From IMG/VR virus record IMGVR_UViG_3300009068_000117, positions 1 through 31,208 of that record: a DNA stretch of 31,208 bases; one strand, written 5' to 3'. Every line of letters begins with the position of its first letter. Position 1 is the first letter of the stretch. The notes below the pieces were generated by a model. The model searched no databases and was not told the DNA's origin. It was given only the letters and a program-made list of their open reading frames with translations. This stretch comes from a virus. This document shows, one piece after another, positions 8,223-16,684 of the stretch. The translations under genes and the position numbers were made by a program.

Positions 8223-9683
8223 TCACCAGTACTTATCCACAAACGCTACAGAGTCTTCATAGAAAGAAGGTCCTCCGTAATAAAGGAGTTTCCAACTACC
8301 ATCATCATCGTGGTAGTTTCCCTTACCGGCTGAGGGAGATGTATTCCATGCAGCAAAGGTATATCCGTTACCAGTGTACTTACTTAATGCCGCTAAAGCA
8401 TTCTCGTAAGGATCAGTCAACTCTGCTCGGGATTTGCCACCGTAACCATCTTTATTGGTATTTATTTGCCAAATACCAATATCCCATGATGGATAGAAAG
8501 TATTATCAATTGTTTCCCCACTTTTGTTTATATTTACAGCGTTGGTTACAAAACCACTTTCACGATATTTGGCTATGCCCCACAGTCCATAGGCTACTTC
8601 TTTTGAAATACCCGCAGCTTTACATAACTGTAGGATTTGTTGGTCTGTCAACCGAACTTCAGCCGCTTGAGGATTCTGTGTAATTCTGAATCCCCAAAAA
8701 TTATTAGGATCGTACCTAGGTATTCCTTGAAGACCGGAAGGGACACTTCCATTAGTCCCCGGAGTGTCATTAGGAGCGACATAAGGAGTAGGACTATTAG
8801 ATTCAGGGAAGGAAATATCAGTATATAGCTGTCCAAGTTCTTCCGCCTCAAACTGGACCTGAGACTGTTCATAAGGGACAGTAGCGCTGTAAACACCCTC
8901 TGATGAGAATTGATTGAAGTTAGGGATGGTCTGAACTGGTCCTATGTAGAACGCCTTCATCGTTATAGAGATGGTCATCCTAGTAGGCGTCATGTAGTGA
9001 TCAAACTTCTCAAAATTCACAGCCGCATTGTAGGGACGGCCATGAACCACGAGATCTTTACTGAACACCACGGCGACGTTCCGTGGATTAACGAGCATGA
9101 TCCCATTATCAGGAATAGAGTTACCGGCATTAGGAACATCAGGAGCTATGCCTCTAACCACTCGGTCAAAGAAGTCATAGTCAACACGAGTGCCGGGATG
9201 GTTGGAATCTTGGGAAACCTCAATATGACGGTCGAACATAAGTTCGAACGAGAAGTCAAGTATGCCGGGAGGAGCAGTCATATTATTAGAACCAAACATG
9301 GCGTTGTAAGGGTCCAACGCCTGCTGGTCCAGATAAGCCATATACTGTCGCTCAATAGTCTCAGGGTTGTACATGAAGTACAGGCGGTACTTACTGGTGG
9401 GGTCAGAAGTATCTTGCCCAGCCCGACGTATGTATCCTCGTGTGATCTTTGCGGAAGCACCGTATGTAGTATCTATAGAACCGTAGGGACTGGAACCGGT
9501 CAGCTTGAATGGAGGATTTGATAATCCTTGGTTAGAGTCATCTAGACGTTCAATACCATACTGGTAGTCAGAAACTATCGCTTTATCCACTCCGTAAAGT
9601 CCTGTATTTACAGAGCGTGCTGCCGAGGCAGTATTGACGTTTAGATTGGTGTAGGTGTTTATGTCTACGTTACTAGCGGCCAC
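8223..9683 (-). CDS. Tail-associated lysozyme-like transglycosylase with shared N-terminal structural domain
   Basis: This 486-aa protein shares its first ~290 residues with the following M23 gene, including YRLYFMYNPETIERQYMAYL and PPGILDFSFELMFDR. The C-terminal ~135 residues differ: LTDQQILQLCKAAGISKEVA, then GIAKYRESGFVTNAVN with a likely catalytic Glu375, SWDIGIWQINTN, and DPYENALAALSKYTGNGYTF followed by AAWNT. That order (Glu in an ESGF-type motif, then a GIWQI strand, a D-P-x-x-N-A-x-A helix and a W-x-T/Y element) is typical of goose-type/SLT lysozyme folds, which cleave the glycan backbone. It starts with GTG 9683, which shares its first base with the tape-measure stop (TAGTGG), so translation is coupled. 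Hydrolase fold is well supported; exact bond specificity is inference. Confidence 0.88.
   Translation of the reverse strand: MAASNVDINTYTNLNVNTASAARSVNTGLYGVDKAIVSDYQYGIERLDDSNQGLSNPPFKLTGSSPYGSIDTTYGASAKITRGYIRRAGQDTSDPTSKYRLYFMYNPETIERQYMAYLDQQALDPYNAMFGSNNMTAPPGILDFSFELMFDRHIEVSQDSNHPGTRVDYDFFDRVVRGIAPDVPNAGNSIPDNGIMLVNPRNVAVVFSKDLVVHGRPYNAAVNFEKFDHYMTPTRMTISITMKAFYIGPVQTIPNFNQFSSEGVYSATVPYEQSQVQFEAEELGQLYTDISFPESNSPTPYVAPNDTPGTNGSVPSGLQGIPRYDPNNFWGFRITQNPQAAEVRLTDQQILQLCKAAGISKEVAYGLWGIAKYRESGFVTNAVNINKSGETIDNTFYPSWDIGIWQINTNKDGYGGKSRAELTDPYENALAALSKYTGNGYTFAAWNTSPSAGKGNYHDDDGSWKLLYYGGPSFYEDSVAFVDKYW
9229..9260. repeat. Direct repeat, copy 2 (32 bp, identical to 7732-7763)
   Basis: This is the partner of the 7732-7763 repeat. 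It lies in the same codons of the paralogous gene, about 1.5 kb upstream in the transcript. Recombination across it would fuse the N-terminus of this gene to the M23 catalytic domain and delete the lysozyme domain. Confidence 0.85.
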
Positions 9684-12190
9684 TAGGACTTTCTCCAGTC
9701 CCGCTTAGCATATTCTGCTTGAAGATGATCAGCGATAGTCGCCGCAGTACGTTGGGCGTCTATTGGAGAGTTCCCGGTGGCGCCATTCAGATGAATCTCC
9801 GTCTTGAAAATGATGGGAGAATCCATCTTCGCATGTATGGTCGGGGAACCACTAGCCATAGATATTGGATCGCCAAAAACCGGTTGACCCAAATTAACAT
9901 CTGGTTCAAACCCTTTGAACACACGGGATTTGAAATCAGACTTTGTATTTATTAGAGACTTGTAATCGTCTACTCCGAGCTTATTTGTACCAGTAAAGCT
10001 ACCGAGCATGCCCATAGGTTCCATAAGAAGTTTGATAAAGAAGTTAATAGCGCTATCGACAGTATTTATAGCGCTGCCCCCACTGAAGAACATGCTTATA
10101 AGTTTTTTCATAGGCCAAGTTATTGTATCTTCAAGAGCTTTTGCACCTGTTCCGAAAAAGGCCCCGACTTTACCTAAGAAAGAATCCTCATCTCCGATAG
10201 GCATGGACCCCGGATCTCCATAAGGCATAGTCCCCGCTGCTTGGACATGCCAAGGTTCTCCAGCGTGGGTAGCTGTTTGTAGACCAAATTTACCGGCGTT
10301 AGCTTGAAGCCAACCCATCTCACTCATAGGGCCGATATCGGCAGCCCAACCACGAGTATGCATACTCTTAGAAGCGGGACCCACACGGCCTACACCATTA
10401 CGATGAAGCCTATTTTGAGTAACAGTATCTCGATATCCAGAGGACATTTTCAGCCTTGGATTAGCTTTCATCATAGCGTCGATTTTTGATCCAAGATCGG
10501 GCGCCAGATGCTTAGTAGAGGTTCCTCCTCGGGGTCCATAATCACCTATTGGGTCACCTATTGGGTCACCCGTAGGTTTAAGACCAGCAAGCATATGGTT
10601 ACCCGTCATTAATCCTGCAAAAGGAGTAGAGACTAGGCTGGATATGATCGGCATAAGCATTTCTGCAATTGGAGTAGGAAGCATTGACATAATGTTTCCT
10701 AAATTGGTACCAGTCATAGTTTTTGCTAGAGAGAGATCTGCTCCCTGCATACCAATGTTGAAGCGACGATCCGCTGCTTCACGCCCTCCATAGATGTTAT
10801 ACATCTGATTACCAAGAAGATAATCCCGCCTACTACTTTCGGTTATATTCCTCAGGCGCTCGGAGGCAAGATCAATGCCGTTACCTTTATTTGCGGATAC
10901 GTTAGCTGCAAGCTGTTTTGTCTGTCCCGCGGCTCCTTGAGTAATGGGACTTACTTGACCAGCATTTGCGAGGGCATACTGCCACCAGTAATCCACCATC
11001 TCGCCCGGAACACCCATCATTTGGAACCAAGCGTTTATGTTTGATCCGGGGAAGTTCTGTGTTATGAGTTCATCTTTTGAAAACTTGCCGCCCTGATTAC
11101 CAACACGCTGCTGTTCCATGAACTTAGTGATGCCTTCGGCCCACTCAGCAAGGCTCTTGTACCGCCCACCTTGGCCGATCATAGTGAAAGCACCTTGGCC
11201 GTAGTACATACCAGCCTGCTGCGATTTGGTATTGCCTATGTAGTTAGCGAGCGTGGAGGACATAGCTCCAGCAGAAACGCCGGGAGTGAGAGTCTGCATC
11301 TGTCGGACTGACTCAAAGAACCCATTCCTACCGGAAGTACCCTTCATGTAGGAACCGACAGATTGGCCTGCCAATACAGTAGAAACTATGTCAGCGTTAG
11401 AACCTCGCACAGGGGCGCCTTGGGCAAGGCCCCTAATGAGATCTTGTATAGACATACCCATTGCCGCAGCGTTAGGGCCTAATGCTTGGGATAACTGAAG
11501 AGCGGTGTTCCTATTGCCAGTCGGCCCTTCAATACGGTCATAGGCATAATTGAGGCTTCCGGCATTGACGATACCTCCAAGAGTACCAACGCCACCTGCA
11601 GCTTTCAAAGCAGTACTTATACCGCCACCAATAACACCTCCTATACCTCCACTAAACAGGGAAGTAAGACCATTTCTTACAGAACCTAAAAGGCTTTTTA
11701 TAGCCTCTCCGGTGTCAGAACCCATGGATTTTCCAGCGGAGATATCCGACTCGGTGGCTCCAGCGTTTGACTTGATATTTGTGGTTTTCCTACCTGAACT
11801 ACTTGCTGCGCTGGAAGAAACACCTCCTCCCCCATCGACAGTAGGAGTGAAAATTGTCTTGATAGCGGTAAACCTAGGAGATTTGCTACCGGAAGATCCA
11901 GCGCTTATTCCCTGTACGGCACCAGAAACGTCCTTGGCAGACGCTGATACGCCTTTAAGGGACCCAGCTATCTTGTCCATTTCAGACTTGAAAGCATTGC
12001 TACTACTTGAGAAGGTCCTAAGAGTCTGCTGTAACTCAGCAAGGTTCGTCTTGACCTTAGACAGCGAACTGGCGAAGTCGTCAAGACCCTTGACGTTGAT
12101 ATCTGCCATGGCAGACAGTTTCTTCTGGGAGGGGAAACCCCCTCCCAAACCGCCGAGTCGGGAACCACCTGTGGCGTCTTGTTCAGCCAT
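9683..12190 (-). CDS. Tape measure protein with internal M15-type peptidase domain
   Basis: The largest product (835 aa) follows the chaperone pair and precedes the hub module, the expected place of the tape measure, which sets tail length and enters the host envelope first. The N-terminal 140 residues are Ser/Lys-rich and helical (LDDFASSLSKVKTNLAEL); residues about 165-215 are Gly-rich and hydrophobic. Residues about 555-655 form a D-Ala-D-Ala carboxypeptidase/M15-like unit: SSGYR (583-587), His611 and Asp618 in HTRGWAADIG, and His648 in GEPWHVQ, the zinc ligands of the family. The domain may open peptidoglycan as the tail tip passes. The start ATG 12190 has a GGGAG site. Codons near 10545-10570 hold a short tandem duplication (DPIGDPIG). 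Tape-measure assignment rests on size, order and composition. Confidence 0.88.
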   Translation of the reverse strand: MAEQDATGGSRLGGLGGGFPSQKKLSAMADINVKGLDDFASSLSKVKTNLAELQQTLRTFSSSSNAFKSEMDKIAGSLKGVSASAKDVSGAVQGISAGSSGSKSPRFTAIKTIFTPTVDGGGGVSSSAASSSGRKTTNIKSNAGATESDISAGKSMGSDTGEAIKSLLGSVRNGLTSLFSGGIGGVIGGGISTALKAAGGVGTLGGIVNAGSLNYAYDRIEGPTGNRNTALQLSQALGPNAAAMGMSIQDLIRGLAQGAPVRGSNADIVSTVLAGQSVGSYMKGTSGRNGFFESVRQMQTLTPGVSAGAMSSTLANYIGNTKSQQAGMYYGQGAFTMIGQGGRYKSLAEWAEGITKFMEQQRVGNQGGKFSKDELITQNFPGSNINAWFQMMGVPGEMVDYWWQYALANAGQVSPITQGAAGQTKQLAANVSANKGNGIDLASERLRNITESSRRDYLLGNQMYNIYGGREAADRRFNIGMQGADLSLAKTMTGTNLGNIMSMLPTPIAEMLMPIISSLVSTPFAGLMTGNHMLAGLKPTGDPIGDPIGDYGPRGGTSTKHLAPDLGSKIDAMMKANPRLKMSSGYRDTVTQNRLHRNGVGRVGPASKSMHTRGWAADIGPMSEMGWLQANAGKFGLQTATHAGEPWHVQAAGTMPYGDPGSMPIGDEDSFLGKVGAFFGTGAKALEDTITWPMKKLISMFFSGGSAINTVDSAINFFIKLLMEPMGMLGSFTGTNKLGVDDYKSLINTKSDFKSRVFKGFEPDVNLGQPVFGDPISMASGSPTIHAKMDSPIIFKTEIHLNGATGNSPIDAQRTAATIADHLQAEYAKRDWRKS

Positions 12191-12347
12191 TGTTGTTCTC
12201 CCGTCTCCACTTAAGTAATTTCAACCAATACTGACGCTCACGTTTTGTGAGCTTTTTTATTTCTGTCAAATTCCAGCCCGGATATTCCTTGGAGATGATG
12301 TCGTACTCCAAGTAAAGGAACCCAGTGTTAAGGGCGAAAAATGTCAC
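12183..12347 (-). CDS. Overlapping 54-aa frame: probable frameshifted C-terminal extension of the tail-assembly chaperone
   Basis: A frame of 54 codons opens at GTG 12347 inside the last codons of the gp26-like gene and closes at TGA 12185-12183, inside the tape-measure start. It is in the +1 frame relative to the gp26-like gene. The GTG lacks a ribosome binding site, so production as a fusion by +1 frameshift at TTT CGC (12339-12334) is more likely than independent start. The peptide (ALNTGFLYLEYDIISKEYPG then NLTEIKKLTKRERQYWLKLL) has the Leu-Thr-x-Arg-Glu-Arg-x-x-Trp-Leu ending I associate with second frames of tail-assembly chaperones. Its location between tube and tape measure is the usual site. 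It fills most of an otherwise empty 137-base gap. Frameshifting is inferred, not shown. Confidence 0.65.
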   Translation of the reverse strand: MTFFALNTGFLYLEYDIISKEYPGWNLTEIKKLTKRERQYWLKLLKWRRENNNG

Positions 12348-13140
12348 CCCACGAAAGTGGGAGAATCATTTCAAACGCACAACTTGGGCAAGGGACTTTG
12401 ATATTCAAGTCAGGACTGGGCTGCGCCGCAGTGAGGGCCTCAAGGATCTTACGACGGTCTCCCATCGACAGGTTCCGTGCAGTGGCAATCGGGTCCACCA
12501 CAGGGGCACCATTAATCTCCGTGATGCACTCACTAAGCATCAGGGTGTTCTGCTCAGCAGAGCTTGCACCCTTGCGCTTGAGGACAGTTAACTGATCTGC
12601 ACCAGTGGCGAGGCGGTAGGTAAGAGTGTCCTTCTTCGAAGTGACCATGGTGTTGGTCAGTGAGTAAGGATTCTCCATAGTCGGAAATTCAATGTCTTCA
12701 GAAAGCTGAAGAGTGGTTTCCGAGTCCACATCGCAGGCGGGACAAGTATGAGTAATGACCTTGTCATCACCGTAGGTGATACTGGTGATATGAATGAACA
12801 ACTGCTCACGTTCACCGACGAGAAGCCCTGCCAAGGTCGATTGGCGATCAGCAAAGTTCATATCCGAGAGATCAATCGCTCCGATACGAACCGTTCCGTA
12901 CACCAGCACGGCATCAAAGAAGTCAACGACATCCTTGAACCTTGCCAGAGCCTCTTCGTCGGCTCCAGTGAGTTCCTTCAGTTCTGCTTCCGTTTCCCAC
13001 TTACTGCCGTCGAATAACCCCCGAGGCAACGTGATGAGATTGGAAACAGGCTCCTCCATAAGAGGAATATTTCCAACAATGGCCTTTTTTGCGTCTTGTA
13101 AGTCCTGCTGCTTAACGGGTTCTACGTCAATGAAACTCAC
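12328..13140 (-). CDS. T4 gp26-like baseplate/tail-assembly chaperone protein with zinc ribbon
   Basis: This 270-aa protein lies between tail tube and tape measure. It contains two CxxC knuckles, Cys133/Cys136 in THTCPACDVDS and Cys251/Cys254 in VPCPSCAFEM, which together could bind one zinc ion, and a central LTYRLATGADQLTVLKR. Paired knuckles plus a terminal LSWGDIF match the T4 gp26/gp51-type baseplate family, known from memory as T4_baseplate. In T4 these proteins act in hub assembly; at this map position in other contractile phages the homologue serves as the tail-assembly chaperone that wraps the tape measure. It starts with GTG 13140, preceded by AGGAG at a good distance. The last codons overlap a second frame that may be joined by a +1 shift. 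Confidence 0.75.
   Translation of the reverse strand: MSFIDVEPVKQQDLQDAKKAIVGNIPLMEEPVSNLITLPRGLFDGSKWETEAELKELTGADEEALARFKDVVDFFDAVLVYGTVRIGAIDLSDMNFADRQSTLAGLLVGEREQLFIHITSITYGDDKVITHTCPACDVDSETTLQLSEDIEFPTMENPYSLTNTMVTSKKDTLTYRLATGADQLTVLKRKGASSAEQNTLMLSECITEINGAPVVDPIATARNLSMGDRRKILEALTAAQPSPDLNIKVPCPSCAFEMILPLSWGDIFRP
12334..12339 (-). other. Candidate +1 ribosomal frameshift site (TTT CGC)
   Basis: In the gp26-like frame the codons read ATT TTT CGC CCT TAA. A peptidyl-tRNA-Phe on TTT can re-pair with TTC one base downstream, giving ATT TTT then GCC CTT AAC in the 54-aa frame. UUU followed by a CGN codon is the established +1 shift site of influenza PA-X. It lies only two codons before the zero-frame stop, as expected if shifted and unshifted products differ only in their tails. 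Confidence 0.5.
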
Positions 13141-13168
13141 GGTTAATGCTCCTATGTGTAATGTTTAT

Positions 13169-13777
13169 TTAGAAAAGATTGGTAGAGCTACTGGCTGAGG
13201 TCAGGGAGTTGACCTGATCCTTGCCCCAGAAGACCTCAAGGCCCTCATGGTGGACGGTCATGTTGCTGACCATAATTGAGTTTGAAAGGGAATCAAGCCC
13301 AGAGAATGCCACGTTCGCCACCCAAGCGTTGCGGACCTGAAAGGCGAGAACGGCGTTGCTGAGATCCGTAGAGGTCTTAGCGCCGGGGCCAACAGTAACG
13401 GGGTGGTCATACACACGGATAAGCATATCAAAGCGGTAATCGGTGTTCGCAGGAAGGGTTCCCCCACCCCAGTTCACCGAGAACATCTGCCGTGCGAGGT
13501 TCCACATACCGGGCTTCTGATAGAAGACACCGGAGGAAAGAGTGACGGGAGAAAAGTCAGTGATTCCCGGCATCTTATGGGGGTTGGTGTTCCAACCACC
13601 CTCACGGTAGGGAATCATCTCAGTGGACATGTTGAGACCGTCCACTGCGGTGAATCCCATTTGAGCAATGCTCTGCTTAATTGCAGCATCGGGGTGGAAG
13701 ATATCCACTTGGAATTTAAAGTTGCGAATAGGATCTTGACTGAGCCTAGTCTTATCCGCTGAAACTGAAGTAGCCAT
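13169..13777 (-). CDS. Tail tube protein (T4 gp19 family)
   Basis: This 202-aa protein begins DPIRNFKFQVDI (residues 15-26), a hallmark of T4 gp19-type tube proteins, followed by AQMGFTAVDGLNMSTEMIPY and REGGWNTNPHKMPG, the loop pattern of that family. Later strands include VTLSSGVFYQKP and VHHEGLEVFW near the end. Length fits the usual 140-200 residues. The gene lies 19 bases after the tail sheath and before the gp26-like gene, the standard order of contractile tails. Hexameric rings of this protein stack to form the inner tube for DNA passage. A purine-rich AGGA precedes ATG 13777. I consider the identification firm. Confidence 0.92.
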   Translation of the reverse strand: MATSVSADKTRLSQDPIRNFKFQVDIFHPDAAIKQSIAQMGFTAVDGLNMSTEMIPYREGGWNTNPHKMPGITDFSPVTLSSGVFYQKPGMWNLARQMFSVNWGGGTLPANTDYRFDMLIRVYDHPVTVGPGAKTSTDLSNAVLAFQVRNAWVANVAFSGLDSLSNSIMVSNMTVHHEGLEVFWGKDQVNSLTSASSSTNLF

Positions 13778-13796
13778 TGTTTGATATTCCTATCTA

Positions 13797-15434
13797 TCAG
13801 TTGGGGGTCTGGACTTCGGCGGTATATCCGCCCGTCTCGTACTGGGTAACTCGGATAACGATGAACTCAGCGGGGTACTGAAGAGCGATACCGACATCCA
13901 GTCGAACTTCCCCTGCCTGCACGAGCGCAGGGGTGTTGATGGAGGAATCACACTTGATGTAATACGCCTCTTGAGGATTGTTACCCTTAAGACCGCCCTG
14001 TTCCCAAAGCGGACGGAGGATCTGCTCGGCGGCAGAAATCAGTGAAAGCCAAAGCCTCTGATCATTGTTCTCAAAGATGGCAAACTGAGTGGACTGACGG
14101 AGACGTTCCTTGACGTAAATCAAGGTGCGTCGTCCCGACACATACTTGTCAGGTCCGTAAATCTTGCGAGTACGGGCGCCCATGACTGCGATACCGGCTC
14201 CTGTAACAGGGCGGATCACATTGACGTTGGCAGCGTTGATAGTACCAAGCTGTGTTTCAGTGAACTTTGTCTCCACACCAACGGCGTTGGTGATGGAAGC
14301 AATGATGCCCGCAGGAGCACGGAACACGCCGTTAGTAGTATCGATACGGTTCATCACACCCGCAACTGCACCGCCCGGAGGGATAGCAATAGTAGAACCG
14401 CTCGGGCTAGGATCAGGAACGATGATCCATGGCGTGTAACTAGCCACATACGAGTCACCAGTAGTACCAGTGTAATTAAGACCAGTAATACCTGACTGAG
14501 TCACATAGGTAGTCGTATAAGTGTCTACCGTTGTACTGGCCCTTGCAGGCACACTGTCGTTAATGATGAAGACGTTTCCACGTTCTTTAATCGAAGCAAC
14601 AGCACTGACCGTGTTGGTGTTCGGAATGTAGTACTTGGGCGTACTTTCAATACTTTCAAAAGAAGTAAGGTTGAGGATAATAGGACCGGTAATGGTTGCT
14701 ATTGCGGTCGCAGCACTCACTCCCGTTGACGAAGCATAATCAGCCGTATACGGAGCAGCAGATCCTGACCCCTTAAGTGCCGGGTTTGTACCACCCGATA
14801 AAGACTGAACAGACGTAGTGACACTGGGAGACTTAGCGGGATCGAACGCACTAAGCGTGACGTACTTTGAACCGGTAGAAGCATCGTTGATCGTGGTATC
14901 GATCTTTGACGTTCCATAAGCTCCGTCTATCGTCATATTAAAGAAGGTCTCAACAAGATTACCGTTGTAAAAAATGTTGATAGTGAAGAAGTCTTTATCA
15001 GAACCGTTAACCTTACTAACAGTCTTGGAAACTGTATAGCCAAGATTGTTTCCATCGGTTCCGGGGGTTTCAGACGTAAGGGTGAAAGCGCTACCGCTAC
15101 TAGAAGAAACAGCTTTGAATGCCGAAACACCGGGAATGGCTGTATCAACTACACGCTGGACATAACAAGGACGCCCACCGTTCTGGAAGTAAGAATAAAC
15201 AGCGTAAGGAAGGTAGCTCTTGTAAGACACAGGAGTAGCGTCAGTAACAGTATCAAACCCACCGAAACTGGCGACATAGTCGGACCAGCTTTCGCAACGC
15301 ACGGGCGTTGTAGTGGAACCCTTGGGAGCAATACCCAAGAAAAGTGCAGTTGAACTGACAGGAGAAGCATTCGTATTATCTACGAAAGTGCCTTCCTCAA
15401 GATAAACGCCGGGGCGTGAAAGATCAGTAGCCAT
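13797..15434 (-). CDS. Tail sheath protein
   Basis: This 545-aa protein starts with LSRPGVYLEEGTF (residues 5-17), the N-terminal signature of contractile sheaths, followed by ALFLGIAPKGST and a SWSDYVASFGGF element. The conserved C-terminal half has GRRTLIYVKERLRQSTQFAI, the stretch RLWLSLISAAEQILRPLWEQ and a final beta hairpin with GEVRLDVGIALQYPAEFIVI, the region that interlocks neighbouring subunits. The middle (about residues 130-400) is Ser/Thr-rich and more variable, as expected for the surface domain. It lies directly before the tube gene and has an AGGAG site before ATG 15434. Contraction of this sheath drives the tube through the host envelope and defines the phage as a myovirus type. 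Confidence 0.95.
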   Translation of the reverse strand: MATDLSRPGVYLEEGTFVDNTNASPVSSTALFLGIAPKGSTTTPVRCESWSDYVASFGGFDTVTDATPVSYKSYLPYAVYSYFQNGGRPCYVQRVVDTAIPGVSAFKAVSSSSGSAFTLTSETPGTDGNNLGYTVSKTVSKVNGSDKDFFTINIFYNGNLVETFFNMTIDGAYGTSKIDTTINDASTGSKYVTLSAFDPAKSPSVTTSVQSLSGGTNPALKGSGSAAPYTADYASSTGVSAATAIATITGPIILNLTSFESIESTPKYYIPNTNTVSAVASIKERGNVFIINDSVPARASTTVDTYTTTYVTQSGITGLNYTGTTGDSYVASYTPWIIVPDPSPSGSTIAIPPGGAVAGVMNRIDTTNGVFRAPAGIIASITNAVGVETKFTETQLGTINAANVNVIRPVTGAGIAVMGARTRKIYGPDKYVSGRRTLIYVKERLRQSTQFAIFENNDQRLWLSLISAAEQILRPLWEQGGLKGNNPQEAYYIKCDSSINTPALVQAGEVRLDVGIALQYPAEFIVIRVTQYETGGYTAEVQTPN

Positions 15435-15488
15435 GTGGACTCCTAGAATTAGTGTTGGTTATTAGCGATAAGTAGAACATGGGCACCT

Positions 15489-16280
15489 CTACGAGCCAGA
15501 CGGCGGTACGACAGTGACGGGTTCGCCAATAGTATGAGTACTATTATAGGCGTGACTGGTGGATTCCCTAGTATTAGTATTGGCGTAAACGTCAGTATGT
15601 ACTCGGGAAACCTTGTAAAGCTCTTCTATGGCGCTTTGAGGGATCTCAGCGTCCATAACGATTGTGTAGACTTTTCGGAATATGCGCTTGTTCCCTGACT
15701 CCGTAGTTTCCGTGGTGTCAGCAGGCTGCATTTCCACTAGCTCACAGCGTCGCCATGTCTGATCAGCATCGACCCCTATCCAGAAAGGACGGGGAGGAAG
15801 GATGTCAGTCATAAAGCGGCTGAGAAGATAGCGATCTTGTATAGCAGAACGACTATGTACTGCTACCTGATACATAAGAGTATACATGAGATATGGTTTT
15901 ATCTCATATTTCCTATTTGACCCGCTATGGGCCGGAAGCTGGGGAGATACAGAAGGAACATACATTCCTGTACTTCCCTGCTCGCCGGTAACGGGGTCCT
16001 CAAAGGAAGCGTAGTTTTCCGGCACTGAGAAGATGCTCGTCCAGCGATCAACAGCAGGACTCATTCCGAGGAAATCAATAGTTATGAACGGGTACTTTAT
16101 TCTCCGCTCACCTTCGGGATAACGGAACCACACATCCACAGGGATCATGCTGTTCTTATCAGGCACGGTGATACCTGAGAGATATTCCTTCAGGGCGGCG
16201 TCTTCAGCGAGAATAAGACCCGTATGGGCAATATGGTCTATATCACCGACTGCCAGAGAGTAATCCCAATCAGTTGTCAT
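15489..16280 (-). CDS. Putative tail terminator/completion protein
   Basis: I do not recognise this 263-aa protein with certainty. It has no signal peptide or membrane segment. It contains RIKYPFITIDFLGMSPAVDR (residues 59-78), then YLMYTLMYQVAVHSRSAIQD and RYLLSRFMTDILPPRPFW (about 130-167), a pattern of beta strand plus helix in which a subunit-sized domain describes a measured quantity with a Phe-Met helix, as in tail terminator or sheath-terminator proteins. It lies immediately before the sheath gene and overlaps the preceding 127-aa gene by 11 bases, where gp15/gp3-type neck and terminator genes normally sit. An AGGGGG site precedes ATG 16280. The last 40 residues are Ser/Thr-rich and look flexible. 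Function comes mainly from gene order. Confidence 0.6.
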   Translation of the reverse strand: MTTDWDYSLAVGDIDHIAHTGLILAEDAALKEYLSGITVPDKNSMIPVDVWFRYPEGERRIKYPFITIDFLGMSPAVDRWTSIFSVPENYASFEDPVTGEQGSTGMYVPSVSPQLPAHSGSNRKYEIKPYLMYTLMYQVAVHSRSAIQDRYLLSRFMTDILPPRPFWIGVDADQTWRRCELVEMQPADTTETTESGNKRIFRKVYTIVMDAEIPQSAIEELYKVSRVHTDVYANTNTRESTSHAYNSTHTIGEPVTVVPPSGS

Positions 16281-16653
16281 TATCGAACGTCCCCCTAGTC
16301 ATAGTCCTAGTAAGGAACTCGTCCATGACCTGCTGGGCATCATCCATAGCTTTTGGCATATGGCGAATAAGGGGCTGAGGAGCTTGAACGTCGTCTCCAT
16401 ACTCAGCCTTGAAAGCCATATCCACATGCTCAGGGTTCTGGACGCCGACCATATAGCGACCTTCCTCCTGCCATGCTTCTATGGAAGGGGCGATCTCCTG
16501 CCAGTGCTTATTCCTACTGGCGGCGTCCCTGAGGCTGTTCTGAGCGGTCTCCATGCCCAGCCGAGCGGCTTCATGGGCAGCAGTGTTCATAGCGTAGGCA
16601 TAGGACTCTAAGGAAGCAAAAAAGTCTGCACTGATGTGCAGTGTATCTGCCAC
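16270..16653 (-). CDS. Putative head-tail joining/neck protein
   Basis: This 127-aa protein is mostly helical at the N-terminus (FASLESYAYAMNTAAHEAAR) and ends in a strand-rich part, GRYMVGVQNPEHVDMAFKAE followed by PQPLIRHMPKAMDDAQQVMD. A helix, then a short beta section ending in a Tyr-Gly-Asp-x-x-x-x-Pro-x-Pro motif and a terminal helix, recalls HK97 gp10-type joining proteins (the Glu-Tyr-Gly...Pro...Pro-x-x-Arg pattern). The start is GTG 16653 with GGGAGG nine bases upstream. It overlaps the next gene by 11 bases. It is the first gene after a strong hairpin that separates it from the fibre gene. Neck function is inferred from this pattern and from its place just before the tail genes. 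Confidence 0.6.
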   Translation of the reverse strand: MADTLHISADFFASLESYAYAMNTAAHEAARLGMETAQNSLRDAASRNKHWQEIAPSIEAWQEEGRYMVGVQNPEHVDMAFKAEYGDDVQAPQPLIRHMPKAMDDAQQVMDEFLTRTMTRGTFDNDN

Positions 16654-16684
16654 TGTACTATGCCTCCCGGCGCTATCTCATAGG

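Noticed and set aside
11550-12218. 222-codon plus-strand frame opposite the tape measure
   Set aside because: Its proline/leucine-rich sequence mirrors the Gly/Ser-rich tape-measure codons on the other strand; no ribosome site and no recognisable domain.
12236-12258. Plus-strand hairpin gctcac-gtttt-gtgagc followed by T6, and on the minus strand AAAAAAG next to the same hairpin
   Set aside because: No plus-strand gene lies upstream for the terminator to serve, and a -1 slip at AAAAAAG reaches a stop after a few codons with no spacer before the stem. Lys/Arg-rich codons of the 54-aa frame explain the bases.
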